Origin: Aphelocoma coerulescens
Lineage: Eukaryota; Chordata; Aves; Passeriformes; Corvidae
Length of the DNA: 64,000 nt
Assembly: GCF_041296385.1 (NCBI RefSeq)
Contig: NC_091014.1
Span: forward strand, 51,478,078 to 51,542,077
Reading direction: 5' to 3'
Position numbers and translations under genes: made by a program. Position 1 is the stretch's first letter. Each line of letters begins with the position of its first letter. Positions 1 to 12,200 of the stretch are shown piece after piece. A model generated the notes under the pieces. It worked only from the letters and a program-made list of their open reading frames with translations, was not told where the DNA came from and searched no databases.

Positions 1-2360
1 CCAAAGGGCTTTACCCAGTCCTGAGTTCTGCTACATCACGCGGAAATGTGTTCCTCTGTCAAAATTGCAACTAAAGGAGGAGGGCTTCCTCATGACACCA
101 GAGCAGGGACTCAGCTCCTCCTGCCTCACCATAAATCACATTTTCTGGGATTTCTTCCCCAACCCTCTCACCAGCTATCTTTTGTGACCAGGGAATGGAC
201 AAAATGGGCTGAGACCCCCGGGTGATCCCTGACAAACATTCTCAGCTTGCAGTGATAGCAGAGCTCAGTGACATCATGTCTGGTGAGGTTCCACAGGTGG
301 ACCTGGGGCAGGTGAGAAGGCAGCAGCAGTGGCTTCTGAGGACCTGGGGCAGATGAGTGACAACCATGTCACAGCATCGTAAGAGTCTGTGATGGTGGCA
401 CCAGCCCTGAGCTGAGGAAAGGGGTCCTCAGGGCTCCATAGCACTGAAGGATGAAGACTAATTCATTCTTCATTGCAGGGGTGAGACCTTTGAGCCACAG
501 GTGTGTTTCAGATAAGTTCCACACCATCACACAGTTTCACATCTAATGATTTCCCTTTGGTGGTACCACAGCCTCCTGCCTGCCTGCCTTCTCCTAACCA
601 GCTGAATTTCCATGTCCTTTCAAAGACTTGCTGCAATCCAGCCAAGATGACTGCATTTCAGTGCTGACTGGAGCCTTTGCAATGCAGTCTATAAAACACT
701 TTGGGAGCTTTCCAGAGGAAAGATGCTCAAGAAACATCAGTCATAGCAGTCCACACACATTCGCTGACACTGTCCTATGTGACCCTTTCCTACTCTTCTT
801 TCTTCCCTGTTCTCCCATCTCTACACAAGCATTCTCAGTACTGGAGGTTGATGGTATCAGGCAGGGAAAGAGTGTCTCTCCAGAATGAGTTTTGCCTCAA
901 TTTCCATCAGCAACACAGAAGAAGGGGAAAAAAATGTCCAAATTAAGCTGCTTGATTACTGAAATTAATCTTGTCACTTAGCATCCCTGTTCCACAGAAT
1001 GGGGCCTTTGATTAGCCTCCTTGTTTCAGAATATTACAAGCAGACGTTTATTAAGCAGAAGGCAATTCCTCTGCAGGGGGAGAGGGGCAGCTGATTCCAA
1101 AGGGAAAGCTGGTCTCTGGATAAGAGATGCCCACAGCTTTGCCTGCACCCCTGGCAAGTGAGGGGATGCTGCTCTAACAACACAGCCAGGGCCCCCAAGG
1201 ATTCTCCAAGATCGTCTCCCCAACATGTGACTAAGGACCATCCTGTTATTACTGTCACAGGCTTGGTGTTTCGAAGGCTGACAGCTCGTGCAGCAAGTTA
1301 TTGCTTGTTATTACTATCATCCTGAGAGCCCTCAAAGGTTGTGAGGTGCTGTGCTACGGAAACACAGAAGGATGGGGAGCATTCCCCAAGGCAACCGAAG
1401 AGCAGTGGACCTGCATGTGGGACCTTCAACACCCACACTTCCCTCCTTGCTTCCTCTCCACCTCCACGCAGCATCGCCAACCACACAGCTGTGACTGTGC
1501 ATGACCGTGCTGTCACAGGCAGCTTTGTGCTTTTCCACTCCATAGAGCACATGCTCAGAAGCCAGTGCCTCACTGTAGGCATGGGCTGCTCTTGCTGACC
1601 TGACGCAGCTGGGATGTACTTGCTGGGATGGCAGAAGGGAGAGCTCAGAGAGAGCAGTGGGGTGACCCATGGATGCTCTTGCAGCTCCCAGAGAACTTGA
1701 GATTGATACATTTAATACAGGCTCCTAGGAGGTGACATCCAGGAGCTGCAGAGTCCAAGACTGGCACTGCTGGTACAGAAGTGCGATAGGAAAGGGTAGA
1801 AGGTTGCCTCTTGTGGCTTGTTCTGACTCTGCCTCCACCAACCAAAAGGCTTTTGGAAATTGTTACTGGCATAGGGACATAGCAGCATTCCAGGCAAATT
1901 ACCGACGAATTTTAAGTAGGCTAAACTCGTTGCTGGGTTTCAAGCTACACTGGACAAAGTCAGCCAGCACTGAAAGGTTGTAAAATCAAAGATCAACCTT
2001 TATGCTATCTTCCTTTCCCTTTCTGTGCAAGGGACATTTCTGGTATTGCAGACCTAATGATCCCAGTATCACTATTAAAATTGCTGTATTGCAGTCTCCA
2101 TGCACTGAACCACAGTACCAGTGCTCCATCCTGCAGGAGAAACACAGATCAGAGGGAACAAGAGGGTGAGGCCTGTATAAGCTTTACGTAAAATTGTTTT
2201 ACAGACTGTTGATCTGAAGGGTGGCAAAATTTGGCAGTTATCCAACCACTTTCACCAGAGGGCCTCCAACTACTTTCCAAACATTAGCTAAATAACGTTC
2301 ACAGTAGCCCAAATCCTGCAAGGACTTGCTTGCACAGACCAGTGAAGTCAAACTTGCCCA
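1..2360. other. Intronic stretch, no gene recognised
   Basis: This is part of the GRIN2B intron that follows the first coding exon. Reading frames of up to 137 codons (1298-1711, minus) occur on both strands but are mutually overlapping, show no domain, and have no plausible splice context that I could defend. One near-duplicate motif, GACCTGGGGCAG plus GTGA or ATGA, occurs at 300-315 and 341-356. I see no RNA gene. Confidence 0.6.
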
Positions 2361-2436
2361 GCCTATGGGACGGTATCATTATCTTCTCTCTTCTACAGAT
2401 GAGGAAACTGAGGCATGGGGAACCAAAGTGATTCAG
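2361..2436 (+). mobile_element. Ancient L2/L3/MIR-type tail fragment
   Basis: The stretch has the order typical of old L2/L3-tailed amniote repeats: a CCTATGGGA block (consensus CCTGTGAGG), a TATCATTATC block, a CTACAGATGAGGAAACTGAG block, then GGCATGGGGAACC. It lies about 95 bp from the 3' end of the CR1 copy but is a different and older family. The exact family cannot be settled by eye. Confidence 0.6.
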
Positions 2437-2530
2437 AGAACATCATGAAGATAAGCCAAGAGTGGAGGAGAGCTTTTCTTGTTTTGGATCTTCCTCAGTC
2501 CTCTGCATCCCCACTCTTTGCAACACACTC

Positions 2531-3247
2531 AGAATCACAGAATCAATTAGGTTGGAAAAGACCTCTGAGATCATCAAGTCCAAGCTATGAAACACCACCT
2601 TGTCAACCAGACCATGGCACTGAGTGCCACATCCAGTACCTCCTTAAACACCTCCCAGGACAGTGACTCCACCACCTCCCTGGGCAGCCCATTCCAAAGC
2701 TGAATCACCCTTTCTGTGAAGAAATTTCTCCTAACATCCAATCTTAACCTCCCCAGGACAACTGGAAACAATTTCCTCTCATCCTGTTACTGGATGCTTG
2801 GGAGAAGAGGCTGACCCCCAGCTGGCTAGAGCCTCCTTTCAGACAGTTGTAGAGAGTGATAAGGTCCCCCTCGAGCCTCTTTTTCTCTGGGCTAAACAAC
2901 CCCAATTCCCTCAGCCATGATGCATAGAACTTACCCTCTCCCCCTTCACCAGCATCACCAAATGTCAAATGTCATTCCTGAATTGAAGGGCCCAGCACTG
3001 GACACAGCACCCAGGTGCAGCCTCACCACTGCTGAGTACAGGGGAACAATCACATCCCTTGTCCTGCTGGCCACATTATTCCTGACACAAGCCAGGATGC
3101 CATTGGCTTTCTTGGCCACCTGAGCACATGCTGGCTCACGTTCAACCTGTTGTTGACCAACACCCCCAGGTCCTCTTCTGCTGGGCTGCTTTCCAGCCAT
3201 TCTGCCTCCAGACTGTAGCGCTGCCAGGGGCTTCCAAACTGCATTCA
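2531..3247 (-). mobile_element. CR1 LINE, 5'-truncated, reverse orientation
   Basis: This is a non-LTR retrotransposon of the chicken repeat 1 family. Read on the minus strand from about 3247, broken frames match the C-terminal part of the CR1 reverse transcriptase ORF: a segment with [19 protein letters not shown], then [20 protein letters not shown], then [19 protein letters not shown], and finally VRRNFFTERVIQLWNGLPRE. After a short 3' UTR (ending in a GGTCTTTTCCAACCTAA-type block) the element ends near 2531 in GATTCTGTGATTCTG, the 8-bp repeat that marks an intact CR1 3' end. The length is about 715 bp and the 5' end is missing, which is the usual form of CR1 insertions. The frame is broken several times, including a divergent stretch near 2910-2985, so the copy is not functional. 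Confidence 0.93.
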
Positions 3248-3253
3248 TCAGCT

Positions 3254-6200
3254 CACATATAACAGCAGATCAAAGATTCTAGAGTTGGTCAAATTTACTT
3301 GAACCTCCAAAACTATTCTGAGGGGCCCAGATGGAGGTGGGGGGGGGGGGGGGACAAGTGTGTAACAAGCTCTAATTTTAGCTGATTTGTGCTTGCTCGT
3401 CCTTTCCTCCCCCTGGGTGGCGGGTAGGGCGTACAGACTGAATGAGAAACTGTGCTCTAATGAGGCATCTACAGGTTTGGTGAGGTTTTGTTTGTGGGTT
3501 TGCTGTTTCCTGGGTACCAGGGCTGTGTGAAGCATTGAAATTCCACCCTGAGCAGGAGTGAGCAGCAGAACCTGGTTTCCATAGCACTGCCATGGAAACA
3601 GCACTCTGCGAATCTGTGCCTTCAGGCCCCTCTGCGGCTGAAGCATCTCACTGCTCCTCCCCAGCACCCACCTCCACACTACAAGCCCCCAGACCTCCTT
3701 GTGTGCCTCTGATGATTAAAGGGTGCAGTACATAGGAAAAGCATGACCCCTTGTTTGGCCTCTTAGTGAATCATAATGTGAAAAAGTATCTTTTGAAGAA
3801 AAACATTCACAGCATACTTCTTTCCCCCTCTTCCATGCATAAAAGTAGAAAAGGCTACAGTTAAAATTCAAGTTGAATTGCACAAGTAAAATTTCACCTG
3901 GTAATATATTAAGGTGCAAACACAATAATCTCATGCAATGGGTTCTTTTATCTTCCTTTGTCTGCCAGGAACACCAGCTGCCAAAAGTGAAGGATTTAAT
4001 TAACTGTTAGAATGTAGAACAGGCTCCCCTTAATCTTCTCCTCTGGTTTGGAGGTTTTTTTTTTTGTTTCCTATCCCATGGTTCATACTGAAAAATACTC
4101 ATGGCAAGGGCTCCATAAGATGGAGGGATAAGTCAAACAATAGATATATGCAAGAAAGGTGTTTTTTCCTCCCTGCATCCACTGAGTGCCTGAGGAAGTG
4201 CACAGGGCAGCGCACATGTCACTGGTATTTGAGCACCTCAAAGAGATACAGCCTATGAGTGTTAGAAGCCATGTCCACTGGCCAGAAGACCACAGGTCCA
4301 CCTAGCACCTTGATAAGTCAGTCTTTAGCAGGCTTGGAAATCATGAGGAGTCTGAGTTGTAGTGCTTAGACCCTCTATCCCAGGAATGGATAAACCGTCT
4401 AAATTTCAGAGGGACACTACCAGAGAAGCAAGGGAGAGTCAGGATCAAACTGATAGGCAGCAAAATGCAAAAATTTCTTCTTACTAAACTCCATCATGGG
4501 TCCTGAGGGAAGGATCATATCCAGAGAGAGAGAGAAATCTAGTCTCTCTGCTCTACCGACACCCTGGTCTCTGGTAGAGCTACAGAAAAGGATATTGCAT
4601 TACCAGGATAGCCCAGAAAATTTTGTTCCAAGTGAGTTGGAAATCACCCACAACCAATGATAAAGAGATGCTTTATATACTGTAAAAAATGGCAGTTGTC
4701 ATCTGACATGCATGGAGCAAAGTAATCCTCCAAATGGGAAAAGGACCAGTTCTAACTGGCTTAGGTCAGAGACCATCAAGGGCACAGACTGTCACATCAT
4801 CCTTTCCCAAGCAAGTATCAGAATAACCAGAATCAACAAATATCAACATAATACCAAATTTTGCAAATTTATAACCTGTCCACTGCCTACTCAAACAAGT
4901 ACATTGAGTTACTCTCTGAGGCAACCTGTGCTATCATGTGAACCAGCTCCTCTCCATGTGCAGAGCAGTGTTGAGTCTATCAGTCACATCGTGACCAGGG
5001 TCACATCTCTCACCTGCTGTGGCTGTAACTCATCTGAAGCCTTGCTGAGCAAAATGACTGATTTGCTGCATTCCCACGTGGAACGTGAAGATCGCCTGTC
5101 TTCCATCATATGTGTCCACCTGACCTGACAGTCTCCTACAACAGAGTACTTTCCTGTGTTGCCAAGCCCACCCCTAGTTCTTATTCTCCAGCACCTGTGT
5201 GTATAAAATCATTTCATGAAGAAAGGAAGCTTCTCAGACCACAAATGCTTTCAGATTTTTGGTTTGCCTTACTTGTCCCTTCATATAACTAACCACAAAT
5301 CCCAAGTCATTTTGACCCCAGTCCTTGGCTCCAATTTTCTGTTGAACAAAAAGCCTGCAGGAAGCAAGTCTCACCCTGTTGATGCCATGCCGTGATTTAA
5401 AAGAGCTTAATACAGATCAAACTATAACCCACATCCCTTTCACTCTGTTTATTATTTTAATGAGGTTTTCAAACCATCTGTTAAATCATGGATGAAGAAA
5501 ACTAGCAGTTACATGTCAAAATCCATGCAAGCTACTTAAAATTCATGCCTACTAAGCTGGCCTATAGTCAGATGTTACTAAGTAAGTCAGGTGTACCATG
5601 TCTGGAAAAACAAATTTGGTATGCATGATCACCTACTTAGCTGGAGTGTCTCCTAATAAGGTTAACTCGAGGAAGTGAGAATAATAGCTTAGGACAAGTA
5701 CATACTGAATTGTTTTATTTTTGTGTTGGTTGTTTTGCTTCTTTTTCCAGGCAGCAAAGGGACACTTTTCCTTGTACCACTAACTCTTTCACTTGACGTG
5801 GCCTACATTTTACATTTTTGGTATGTGTGTGAAAAGCTTTGACAGCCTCTTCAATATCACCGCTCTTCTGAGTTCAGGATAAAACCTCTCTGGCCCCTCT
5901 CAAGTTCCTTTTAAATCCCTAAATTGCCTTCACATAATCTTCAGTTTCTCATCTTGTATTCACTGGACATCTTGCACAGAAGTGCTCTCAAGACCTGGGT
6001 TGTTGGAACTAAATGAGGCACTGAAATTTCTTACAAAGTTGTGGTACTTTTTCCTTGTCTCTGGGGCAGTATTGGTGACACCGTGATCTACCTGCATTAA
6101 CAAATCTTCACAGTATGTCATTTACACTACATCGGTACTGGTTCCTCACAAAGATCTGATAATGGCTTTATGGAGTTTAAATGCAGCTCAAAATTTCCAC

Positions 6201-9160
6201 TACCTAAATGTTCATGCCCTTTGTATCAGAATTCTTCCCCTCACAGTAGCAGAAACTGATCTATTTTTAAACATTTGTTTACTCTTTAAGATCGTATGTG
6301 TCCAGCTTTACACACTTCACTTCATCACCTGATGATTTCCAGAGGAATAAAATCTTTTATTTACTCTCCACTTACAATCAAAAGAGAATTTTCTAGAGTC
6401 ATGAATCATGAACTGACTTGGTTCCTACCACTCTACCCCATAGCTAGGCAGCTTCCCTCACCCCAGGAAAACATCCTCAAATGGTTCCTGGAAGAGAAGG
6501 GTTAGCTGATTTTGAGCCTTACAGTTACGGACCATTCCTTCTTAAGTTTGTTGGGCTTTTAGCCATACTTTCAATTCAGCCACTTCCCTGCAAAAGACCA
6601 ACGCATTCCCATACATCTTAAACTTCCCTGCTTTATCGCTTCTTCCCATTATTTTTACTTTCAAGGATAATGTCATTTTTTCTGGCATCAGACTAACATA
6701 CTCCTGTGCAAGTTCACTTCAAGCAGTATCCCACTTGCTTTGATGCTGACAAGAAAATCATCTGCTATTGCAAAACTGTTCTTTGCAGCTACAAAGAAAT
6801 GCCCAGTTTTACTGATGATGATGGCATCTTCATTACTATATTGGGACTGCCTTTGCAAAGAAAGCACAGCACTGCAGTTCTTACACCCTTTTCTCAAATG
6901 TCGGCACTGTCTTGGTTATTGCTGTTTGCTGCAACATCAGTAGTTCTTTGTGTCATTTATGGTGGATGCTGACTTTGAAAAGGGAAGGTGGCCAAATAGC
7001 TTTTTGCAGATTTCTTCTTTCGCAGCATATCAGGTTCCTTACCAAATCCAGGCTTTCACTGGACTCAGTGGTTTCTCCTGTTAGGAAATTCAGGAGACTT
7101 TTCCAAGGGTTACCATAGAAAATCTTGTGCTCAGGTTCTCTCTCTGGTCACGCTCACTGAGTTTTGTCGCCTTCTAGCACCATCCAGTCTTCCATCAGGG
7201 ACTGGTTTAACATCTCAGAATTGCTAGACAGGAAAGACTTCATCCTGTCCATTTTCACAAGCCCCTCTTGAGTTTTTTGTCTTCTTTTTTACTCTGGTTG
7301 AAAACCACAGGATGAATTTACAGTAATTCCAGGATCATCCCATTTATGCACTCCCATTCCACATGAAAGCTCATATGGGACAAAAACCCCTGAGAAAAGC
7401 CCATACTTCTAGCTATCCACACTTTTTATTTTGCTTTCAGGTTTAGAGTCAGTTACCATGCAAGTGTTCCCTAGCATCACCCGCACTCCCAAAGACTCAG
7501 CTATGGCAAGGCTTTTTGTCTGCTCTGTTCTTTACTCAACATGTTTTCTTATCTCATTTTACTCCTGGTGCTATGTATTTTCCAGTATTCACTCAGAGTC
7601 AAGGAGCCAGCTTCATCCAGCATCCATTCACAGGTTGCCTCACAGGACTAACAGTAACACAAGAGCTGGCTACAGCTGGGTCGTGCCAAAGCATCCTGGA
7701 GAATGTGTCCTCTGTGCAAGGGCTTGCCCAGGCCGCTCAGAAATGACTAGGCAAAAGTTTCCTAAAAGAAGGCACTCATTGCAAATCAACATTACTCTTA
7801 TGTGTGGGATTTGACCATATACAGCCTGGTTTAGAATACATTTCTGGTGATGGACAAACCTTTCTTGGAACTGTCTGGTGATCACTCCATTTTTCAAGGG
7901 CTTCTGGTCATGCAGAAACAAAAAGAGATGCTATTGGGGAGTGACTGGCCATCCTCATTACAAACTGGAGGCAGATTTAGTCACACCCACACAGCTTCAG
8001 GATGGACTTCCTTTAACAGGCATGTCTGGCTCAGTTATTTTATCAGCCATTCTCCTCACAGAGTTTTCACTTCTGCACCCCAATAATCCCCCAATTATCT
8101 GTAGCAATGTATTTTGGACTGGCATTGCTTTGCAGGATGACCAAGAGGATCTGCAAAGGTCACCCTGCTCACAAATTGCAGATTAGCCCAATTGCAGAAG
8201 GTAAATTATAAGCATCCTGGTCAATCATCATATAGAGTCCAAGCAAGGCACCTCTCCTGCCCACTGTGCTACCCACCAGGACTTGGAGAGAAGAACACAG
8301 GCCTATATGGGGAAAGGCTCCAACTGCCCTGAACAGCAGCATGTCGTAGACGAGTCAGAAAGCTCCTTTTTTTATCTGGAGCCTCCTGGAGATATATTTG
8401 CAGGAACAAGTATGCAGACATGACATCTTGGACCTGCACAAGCTCCCACTTTACGCAACAGAATAGGATGTTACGCAAGAAGTCAGCACTGAGCACCAAG
8501 CACAGCCCCTCTCCACATAACATGTGCATGTCCTCAGAATGGAAACCTCTTGCTTCTCAGCCTGTCCTGCCCCCCCATCCCATCTGCCTTCCCCAGATTT
8601 CTGACAGCTTCGGCTTGATGTCCCCTTGCTGTTCCTAGTAAACACAGCCTTTCCCTCCTCAGTATTGCTGTTACAGGCTGTATCACCCTGCTCTTACAAG
8701 TCCCCACTGCCACAACTCCCTTCTCTCCCCCTACAAACCCCACAGGCCACCATTGCCCCTCAGAAGGAGCAATGTGTGTCCTCAGCAAATGGGTGCAATG
8801 GAGATAGAGATGGCTCAGACGAGTCCCACACCACAGAGGAGACTCCCAGAGGAGAAAGAAGCACCACAGGAATCATACATAAAAATTTCTTGCCTCTCTC
8901 CTCCATCCTCTATGCTTTCTGTAGGGAGGTAGCTCTTCTCATTTGCCCCATCCCACCCTATACCATGCACCTAAATATGTCTTCAGGATGGGGAAGCATC
9001 TGTGCAGTGGGTGGTGATGCGGGGGTGCAGCCAATAAGGCTGCAGCCTAAAAGGACTGAAAGAGAGATTTGATAGCAATAGGCTATGCATGCTTTGGGCT
9101 TTTGCTGATTAGAAAGGCACAAGAGCAGGTTGAGGGGCATTCCGGAAGTGCGTTTTGTCT
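3254..9160. other. Intronic stretch, no gene recognised
   Basis: Apart from the poly-G run I see no gene or recognisable repeat. A TTTCCAT...ATGGAAA inverted pair near 3578-3602 and AT-rich patches around 5400-6300 are the only local features. The 138-codon frame at 4712-5128 and the 148-codon frame at 8626-9072 have no recognisable domain and ordinary intronic composition, so I treat them as chance ORFs. Confidence 0.55.
3339..3353 (+). repeat. Poly-G run of 15
   Basis: Fifteen consecutive G residues follow a G-rich segment (ATGGAGGT). The tract lies about 90 bp from the CR1 5' truncation point. It is expected to be length-polymorphic and difficult to sequence accurately. Confidence 0.95.
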
Positions 9161-9167
9161 GAAAGGG

Positions 9168-9262
9168 TGTATTGGGTCTGACTGAGATAGAGTTCATTTT
9201 TGCCTTAGCAGCCCTCACAGTGCTGTGCTTTGCTTTTGTAGCTGGAAGGGTGTTGATAATTG
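9168..9262 (+). mobile_element. Fragment resembling the 5' end of an avian ERVL-type LTR
   Basis: The segment begins TGTATTGGGTCTGACTGAGA and continues with blocks AGCAGCCCTCACAGTGCTGT and GTGTTGATAA. This block order resembles the 5' part of a widespread endogenous-retrovirus LTR in bird genomes, recalled from general knowledge. Similarity fades after about 9262, so most of the LTR, and any internal region, is missing. It is an old, non-coding fossil with no viral gene. The assignment is by pattern recognition only. Confidence 0.5.
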
Positions 9263-9269
9263 TGCTGCA

Positions 9270-12200
9270 TATCTTGAGCTGGCAAGAACACAGAATTGCT
9301 GTTCTGTTAGGAGTCAGAGAGCAGAAAGTTCTCCCATTAACATGTATGAAAAATCAAATATTTGAGAAAACTTACAGAAGATAAATACTTAAAAAAATCC
9401 AGTTTGGGAGATCACATTTTTTAGCTTGTCATCTACTCAGCTGGCAGGCAAGGGATCTGGAAGAGCTGCACAGACTCTCTGCAGACCAACCAACCTGCCT
9501 CATTGCCATCCACAGTTGTGACAGGCCTGACACATTCACAACAACCAACAAGAATCAACAATTTCCAGCAGAAAATTGTTCCACAGGAAAACTTTCCAGA
9601 TAGTTCTACTACACATTTAGAAACGTTTTGTATATACCAGTATGTTGGGCATATATTAATATGCTATTTGCATTCCGTAATCTGCAGATACTTTAAGTGC
9701 CTGTCTCAAAAGAAAAGGTAAAACATGACCCTTAAAATGCCCATCACAGTTAAAATGACAAATGATCAGCACAAGCTTTTGCAAGAGAAACTCATAGGTG
9801 GGCTCTAATTTTCATTCTTGCTCTGATCGTATGGCTGACTGCAAAGCAGCTTCTGCCATGCTTGTGAAGAGCCTCACTGGAGTTCACAAGGATCTGCTGA
9901 CAAGCTGTAGACACATTATATCAGCATTATATCAGCACACAGAAACCAAGAGTGCCATCCCTGTACACTTTCTGTCACACAGAAGAGTGTGGATATTGCA
10001 CGTACATACTGGACTGCAGTCTCAACTTCATCTTTTTTTGAAAGCTCCCCTCAACCCCATGAGCTCTCTCCTGTGGGACTCCATGGCTGGAAAAATTAAA
10101 AATTTGTTTCCTTCAAATGTTATATTTCTGCTTTTCCTAGAGGCAGCTACAATTCTTTCTCTGTGATCTGAAATGGCAGCAATAATTATATTTCCTACTT
10201 TGTTCACTGTAGTTGACTGTTTTGGCAGTCATCCTGTAGCAGTAATCCACACATAAAGAGTCATCTTGCATTTTTCAATCCAATTTAAAGGGAATTGTTT
10301 CTCAAGGAAAGCAAGAGGGTGAAAATGTTCCCCTCTGGCAAAAACTTCAAGTAGTTTGGTATTACATGTGAGAATTTTACCTACCTGTCTTACTCACTGT
10401 TGCATTTTACAAGCACTAATTTAAATTCCTTGCACTTCTAGGAAGGCCTGAGACTTTCTTCATGCAGTTTTTTGCTTAGTTCTCCCTTACTTCTCCCAGA
10501 CACTCAGAGAGAGAACTTCAGTTGCCTCTTTCCAGATGATGCTCAGAGCACCACGTGCTCTTGTTTTGTTCTTATTTTGTTCTGGGGCTATTTGTTCATT
10601 CTAGAATAGGGGAAAGGATGCCACAGAAATTAAGGCGGGATGCATTAGGAGCCAAGGGAATAAATATTCATTCTTGCCATCAGCTCATTCATTTGGTTTG
10701 ATTTATAACAGTTGCCCCAAAGTTTTCCTTCTAATTTTTCACTGAAATACCCAGAAGCCTTTAATAATGGCATTTACATGTATAATGTAGAATTATTAAT
10801 GTTAAACAAAGCCTTTGAAATCTCCTCCATTCTGCAAGCCCCATACCATTTCAGAACAAATTGTTTTCACAACAACCTCTGCCAGACACACACACACCCC
10901 ACTGCTATTTTATTAATTTCAGATACTTTTTCCTTTTTGCCACTCATTTCAATCCTAATATTCTATAATATATAAGAGCAGCACAAGAGTGAAGGTGCTG
11001 TGACCAGAAGCAGTAGGGTCAGGGCAGACAAAGCAAGGTGACTAGAGATTCAGCCTTTAAACCCAGCAGGATTTATCAGACAGGACAAGCACCTGAAATA
11101 ACAGAATAGCATTACAAGAAAAAATGTTTCAGGATATCTTAGAACAACTAGAAGAAGAGAGTACTGAAAGTTTAGGAAGCAAAATTGTAGTTTAGGAAGC
11201 ATCCTGCTTCCCATCCCAGCACATCTTGTTTTTAGCCAGCTTACACCACCAAAACCGGCACATCATCTGAGGAAGATTCAGATACATCTGTTGCAGTTAC
11301 AGGAGCTCTTAGGAGCTTTGTTCTGTTTTTTTTAATTGTTGTTTTAGTGGGCTTTTCCATCTCCCAGGTATGCAATGATTCAGGGGTCAGTTGTTTCTAC
11401 AAGACCTCTGCTGCATCCATCCCTGTGACCCAGCTGCTGCTCTGCTCAGCAAGCCAAACTCACACCAAGCCATGTCCCACACTTTGTTCTCTGCTACTGG
11501 GGCCTGTTTGAGCATCCCCATGCAGCTGGGCAGGTGGGCTGATGGAAACCCCAGGGCACTCCTGCAGCAGTTACTCGGCATGCTGCAGCTTCCCTGGGAT
11601 ACAGTAACTGCTCCTGGGCACTAAAAAACCACCTGCTCAGCATGACAGCCCAAAATCTTGCTGCATGCTTCCTAGAGGAATGCAGGAAACGGACAAAAAC
11701 CTAATAGATCAATGCCAATGTAAACTGAACTCAGAGGGCAAAAAAAAGGGTCACAACGAGTTTTTGTACCCTAAAGACAATTCTAGAAATCTTCTGCATT
11801 TTACACTCATGTATCATCTCTGGGGCATCACTTCATGGCATCACACTGAACACATGGGCAGGACAGGGCTTGAAGGATCCCCTCACAACAAGGCCATCAC
11901 CAGCAGTAGATCTGCTTAGCTGTGGCTGGCCTCAAGGCCCTTGTTCCAACACTGTACTACCTTCCTACTGAATTTTTTTTCCTTTTGTCCAAGGACCTAC
12001 CATGGCCTTCCATAATACTGTCTGGCACTACCAAGAACAGATTGGCTCCATCATCTTTGTAACTACCCTTCAATCAGGGATGGACACCTGCACCTCTTTC
12101 CCACATCTCAAAGGGCAGAGCCAAAAACAGTCCCTCAGGACAGCACAGGGCATGTTGTGTCTCCATTACGGCCAGCTCAGTGAGACACTGCAAGTAAATC

